Below, piece by piece: positions 6,601 through 8,023 of a stretch of 8,023 nt of DNA. The notes beneath the pieces are model-generated. The model was given only the letters and a program-made list of their open reading frames with translations. It had not been told where the DNA came from and did no database searches. Numbering within the stretch: the stretch's first letter is position 1; every line of letters starts with the position of its first letter. The stretch lies in the NCBI GenBank assembly GCA_947057405.1, contig CAMSEJ010000105.1, positions 1 to 8,023 on the forward strand, read 5' to 3'. Both the position numbers and the translations under genes were made by a program. Source of the stretch: an uncultured Roseburia sp. (GTDB lineage: Bacteria > Bacillota > Clostridia > Lachnospirales > Lachnospiraceae).

Positions 6601-8023
6601 GCAGGCCGATTGATAAATGGATGGGAGTATATCACGACGGAGCCTCTTTTGTCAATTACAAAACCTATCTGACGTTTGACGAAAACGGCAGGCAGCAGTG
6701 GACGGCGCCCGAGCCGTATTTAAGCGAGCATCGTTCCATTGAGCAGACATACCAGATCTGCGAGGTCGGGCTGTTCCGTTCGCCGGACGGCAAACGGATT
6801 GTCGGCCTGGCAAGAAGCCAGTCTCACAACAATCCGGCGACTATGATTTATTCGGATGACGAAGGGGAGACCTGGAGCAGGCCGGCGGATTTGCCGGGTT
6901 CCCTGGCAGGCGAGCGCCATAAGGCAATGTATGACCCGACCGATCCGACCGGACAGAGGCTGATTGTGGCATTTCGTGAGATCTGCTATGACTTAAACGG
7001 TAATAACCGGTTTGACGGCAATTCCGACTGGGTAGCAGGAGACTGGATTGCCTGGGTAGGGACTTATGACGATATTATGAACCAGGAAGAAGGGCAATAC
7101 CGGATTCTCTTATGCGAAGACTGGGCGGCAAACGCAAAATCCGGCGACACCGGGTATACCGGTATGGCAGTGCAGTCCGACGGAACCTTTATTCTGGACA
7201 CATACGGGCACTGGGATAAGGAATATTCCGAAAGCCTGCCGGACTATAATGTTTACAACGATTTGTGCTATATCAAACAGGCGAAATTCAAGCTTTCCGA
7301 TCTGGACGGGCAGGTGCTCGGCGCATTTAAAGACCGATTGGAAGCAGAGCTTGCGCTGGTGCCGCAGGAAGCGGAAGCGAAATACACAAAAGAATCCTGG
7401 GAAGCGCTTAAGAAGGCCGAAACAAATGCCCTTACGGTATTTGCGGATGAAAACAGCTCACAGAATGCATGTTATGCAGCATATTACGCTTTGCGGGAAG
7501 CAAGGATGGCGTTAGTGATGCAGGGTGCAGAGGATGAAGAGCCAGGGCCAGGGCCGGGACCAGGGCCGGGACCAGGACCAGGGCCGGGACCTGAACCAGG
7601 ACCGCAACCGCAACCGCAGCCGCAGCCGCAGCCACAGCCGGAAGGAATTGTGGAGGGCAACGTATATGCAAGCGGAAATTATTCGTATGAGGTGACCAGC
7701 CTTTCCAAAAAGACGGTTACCGTAACGAAGGCAAAGAATAAGAAGGTGAAAAACATCAATGTCCCGGATTCCGTGAAACTCGGCGGCGTTCGCTATAACG
7801 TGACGGCAATTGCAAATGCTGCGTTTAAGAACTGCAAGCAGGCATCTGCTGCCAAAATCGGCAAAAATGTTGAAACGATTGGAAAAAATGCATTTGCGGG
7901 CTGCACGAAGCTGAAAACGGTTACGCAAAACGGGAAGAAGTTAAAGAAGATCGGAGAGAGCGCATTTGGGAATTGTAAGAAGCTAAAGAAGATTACGATA
8001 AAGAGTACGGCGCTCAAAACGGT
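3600..8023 (+). CDS. Giant secreted multidomain glycosidase: GH123-type plus sialidase-like propeller (3' incomplete)
   Basis: The frame is open from ATG 3600 to the right edge (at least 1474 residues, no stop, no frameshift). Approximate modules by residue: signal peptide 1-28; galactose-binding-like beta-sandwich 47-167; GH123 N-terminal sandwich 175-358; GH123 (DUF4091) catalytic domain 361-690 with the Asp522-Glu523 pair and the GFLRWAYDAWVEDPL block at 630; helical linker 690-755; Big_2 760-834; sialidase-like propeller 850-1235 with Asp boxes at 901-908, 961-968 and 1085-1092; FIVAR-like helix 1261-1306; (PG)8-PE-PG-(PQ)6 linker 1315-1347; LRR_5 repeats from about 1400 onward. Known GH123 enzymes are beta-N-acetylgalactosaminidases using substrate-assisted catalysis. 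The export signal and adhesion-type C-terminus suggest an extracellular or cell-surface enzyme acting on host glycans (inference). It stands after a terminator, so it is transcribed apart from glgP. An anchor, if any, lies beyond the window. Exact substrate is unknown. Confidence 0.92.
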   Translation, partial: MKQVGKRMLCFLLACLVALTPYPDTVRAAGENTVTTVRPSDEDTSREHYFSYTAYEGKYWTNDASEAYIDLGASDERAEECYYEICFEGSGISVFAVKAPAHGKVKFTVDGENEQVADLYHASRTQAQQVYTVQGLTEGEHVLKCVTLNDKSGDKVVNQVAYAQVTHKAPVQIEGDPDLGGSIEDTNWQYTDSRYRELAGRNNSSKRLYAWKNDKAANELVLYSKNCSLKNVRVTAGAFSNGTDTLDAERITTTFIKSAKAYSGGRANDVSIDSVFPATDANRSDSADILYQNGGSVDLGYNSVQPVWVEFDIPKDAKAGAYTGTLTATADGIKAPLTFTYTVVVQDIALPDAGTFKDTFDIELWQYPYTSAEYYGVEPFSDEHYEIMESSMQIYKEIGGHAITTTISEEAWTGQTYSKNEIHYPSMVKWTKESDGSFTYDYTDFDNWVSFCKELGIGDKIILYSIAPWHNSFTYWDNGELVYEPFRAGSERYNTVWGNFLEDLTAHLEEMGWYDDAYIGIDERGFSAAAFDLIESVKNSEGKSLKTAGAMDSFVEKKDLAMRVSDLNVGDTAAWAHPTEFAQVLKDRTEANLRTTLYSCTGHRPGNFSLSMPAESYWSIVNAGKMGTAGFLRWAYDAWVEDPLRDTTHSMFEAGDCFLIFPDEKDAAYPESKYSVRLKRMAEGIRDVNKLKVLEQEMPELAEDIAGLYNNIQTIARGGSYLDDAAKTQLAEEMTAFQTGVAQLTNKYLYAGSGSHGMFLEETEKSLRAGETWKINVKLNSSQADKTIIYKSSDRSVAAVDADGTVTARKPGSAEITLVNKASGYTQTVGITVTRQLNISNRLTDYKLPEKFLSDIEKDENDEKGRHYLGQPDMVMLKDEKTLITVYPVGHGVGPIVMQVSRDAGESWTEKTDIPASWATSYETPTLYRLDMADGTEKLILISGRPASFGAPTGGWDTSVSTDGGGTWSEFETFHPTLPNGKRNETVVAMASLIQLRDKDGRPIDKWMGVYHDGASFVNYKTYLTFDENGRQQWTAPEPYLSEHRSIEQTYQICEVGLFRSPDGKRIVGLARSQSHNNPATMIYSDDEGETWSRPADLPGSLAGERHKAMYDPTDPTGQRLIVAFREICYDLNGNNRFDGNSDWVAGDWIAWVGTYDDIMNQEEGQYRILLCEDWAANAKSGDTGYTGMAVQSDGTFILDTYGHWDKEYSESLPDYNVYNDLCYIKQAKFKLSDLDGQVLGAFKDRLEAELALVPQEAEAKYTKESWEALKKAETNALTVFADENSSQNACYAAYYALREARMALVMQGAEDEEPGPGPGPGPGPGPGPGPEPGPQPQPQPQPQPQPEGIVEGNVYASGNYSYEVTSLSKKTVTVTKAKNKKVKNINVPDSVKLGGVRYNVTAIANAAFKNCKQASAAKIGKNVETIGKNAFAGCTKLKTVTQNGKKLKKIGESAFGNCKKLKKITIKSTALKT
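3738..4100 (+). other. N-terminal carbohydrate-binding-like beta-sandwich domain
   Basis: Residues about 47-167 show the pattern of galactose-binding-like jelly rolls found in large clostridial glycosidases: a GSGISVFAVKAPAHGKVKF strand pair, a VDGENEQVADLY segment, then GLTEGEHVLKCVTLNDKSG ending in a final strand. Such domains usually bind glycan or help to pack the catalytic domain. The ligand cannot be told from sequence. Confidence 0.6.
4122..5669 (+). other. GH123 (DUF4091) module: N-terminal sandwich plus catalytic barrel
   Basis: Residues about 175-690. The first half ends with the typical PVWVEFDIPKDAKAGAYTGT strand pattern (near residue 300-320), and an LP-containing link leads into the barrel at DIELWQYPYT (residue 361). 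The barrel carries YIGIDERGF with Asp522 and Glu523, the adjacent pair that in characterised GH123 enzymes orients the N-acetyl group and serves as general acid/base. The GFLRWAYDAWVEDPL block (630-644) and GDCFLIFPD followed by SVRLKRMAEGIRD (to about 688) are the strongly conserved C-terminal signature of the family. Known members release beta-linked GalNAc. Many DUF4091 proteins remain uncharacterised, so GalNAc specificity is a family inference. Confidence 0.82.
5877..6101 (+). other. Big_2-type bacterial Ig-like domain
   Basis: Residues about 760-834 show the Big_2 pattern: a KSLRAGETWKINVKL strand, YKSSDRSVAAVDADGTVTAR (the S-S-D-x-S-V-A-x-V-D-x-x-G-x-V-T-A core), KPGSAEITL, and a closing VGITVT strand. 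It probably acts as a rigid spacer between the GH123 module and the propeller. Confidence 0.9.
6147..7304 (+). other. Sialidase-like (BNR/Asp-box) beta-propeller domain
   Basis: Residues about 850-1235. Three Asp boxes of the form S-x-D-x-G-x-[ST]-W are visible: SRDAGESW (901-908), STDGGGTW (961-968) and SDDEGETW (1085-1092). The CEVGLFRSPDGKRIVGLARS block (Glu1055 to Arg1072) and LIVAFREI (Arg1126) follow the layout of BNR_2 sialidases, with Arg945 (SGRP), Arg1072 and Arg1126 as candidate carboxylate-binding arginines and Glu1055 as a candidate catalytic-pair residue. The first blade departs from GH33: where FRIP is expected it reads YLGQPDMVML, and the usual EGR is VGHG. So it is a member of the sialidase superfamily, but the activity (sialidase, another glycosidase, or lectin) is not settled. 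Confidence 0.75.
6489..6497 (+). repeat. Run of nine G inside the second Asp box
   Basis: Nine consecutive G encode the Gly-Gly-Gly of STDGGGTW at residues 964-966. With nine G the frame stays open and the Asp box is intact. A gain or loss of one G would cut the protein off soon after and remove the rest of the propeller and the C-terminus. Confidence 0.9.
7380..7517 (+). other. FIVAR-like helical segment
   Basis: Residues 1261-1306 have the FIVAR pattern Y-T-x-x-S-W-x-A-L-x-x-A, then a loop with a Q-x-x-x-Y-A-A-Y-Y-A-L-x-x-A-x-x-A-L helix. Such three-helix pieces are common spacers or accessory modules behind catalytic domains in Gram-positive extracellular glycosidases. Confidence 0.7.
7541..7640 (+). 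repeat. Short tandem repeat coding a Pro-Gly/Pro-Gln linker
   Basis: The DNA is a run of imperfect 6-base and 12-base units (CCAGGG/CCGGGA, later CCGCAA/CCGCAG) encoding (PG)8-PE-PG-(PQ)6-PE at residues 1315-1348. It forms an extended linker between the FIVAR-like helix and the leucine-rich repeats. Its length is likely to vary between strains, and apparent open frames on the opposite strand here are composition artefacts. Confidence 0.93.
7647..8023 (+). other. BspA-type leucine-rich repeat (LRR_5) region, incomplete
   Basis: After a lead-in beta segment (residues about 1350-1398), repeats appear with a period of 23-24 residues: VTAIANAAFKNC (1401), VETIGKNAFAGCTKLKTV (1424) and LKKIGESAFGNCKKLKKITI (1448), continuing past the edge. 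The I-G-x-x-A-F-x-x-C-x-x-L core is the LRR_5 signature seen in BspA-like adhesins and in many Lachnospiraceae secreted proteins. The region is very rich in lysine. A role in attachment to the cell wall or to host matrix is possible but not shown. Confidence 0.85.

Noticed and set aside
7432..7928. Minus-strand ORFs with Ala/Val/Leu or Arg/Trp/Ser repeats
   Set aside because: They are the reverse reading of the PG/PQ linker repeat and LRR region. The apparent repeat proteins are composition artefacts.
1..8023. CRISPR array, tRNA, rRNA, insertion sequence, attachment site or phage genes
   Set aside because: I read both strands for these and saw no spaced direct repeats apart from the PG/PQ linker, no cloverleaf or rRNA motifs, no transposase or integrase, and no terminal inverted repeats.

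Overview
The window looks like one end of a contig from a moderately GC-rich (roughly 50%) gut Clostridium-type Firmicute, most probably a member of the Lachnospiraceae. This is inferred from strong AAAGGAGG-type ribosome binding sites, an IleRS of the long clostridial type, and a very large secreted glycosidase built from modules typical of Lachnospiraceae (Big_2, FIVAR-like, BspA-type LRR_5). No rRNA or marker gene is present, so species cannot be given. The first 45 bases are not genomic: bases 13-45 match the Illumina TruSeq read-1 adapter exactly.

Region 1 (47-3500) is a tight same-strand run of housekeeping genes: the 3' end of ileS (isoleucyl-tRNA synthetase), glgP (glycogen/alpha-glucan phosphorylase, complete, 822 aa) 5 bases later, then a 47-aa leucine-zipper-like small protein 16 bases after glgP. 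A strong Rho-independent terminator (3462-3500) closes the unit, so the three are probably co-transcribed from a promoter upstream of the window.

Region 2 (3501-8023) holds a short leader and one giant plus-strand gene that starts at 3600 and runs off the right edge (at least 1474 codons, no stop). It encodes a secreted protein with, in order: signal peptide, carbohydrate-binding-like beta-sandwich, GH123 (DUF4091) N-terminal and catalytic domains with the paired Asp-Glu, a helical linker, a Big_2 Ig-like domain, a sialidase-like beta-propeller with three Asp boxes, a FIVAR-like helical segment, a Pro-Gly/Pro-Gln linker, and BspA-type leucine-rich repeats.

The most interesting point is the joining of a GH123 (beta-N-acetylgalactosaminidase family) module and a sialidase-like propeller in one secreted chain. 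Host glycans with GalNAc beta-1,4 next to Neu5Ac alpha-2,3 on the same galactose (the Sda/Cad epitope of colonic mucin, ganglioside GM2) would need both activities, which makes them a natural but untested candidate substrate. The propeller lacks the canonical FRIP motif of GH33, so its activity is open. GlgP in the same window handles intracellular glucan storage and shows no direct functional link to the secreted enzyme.
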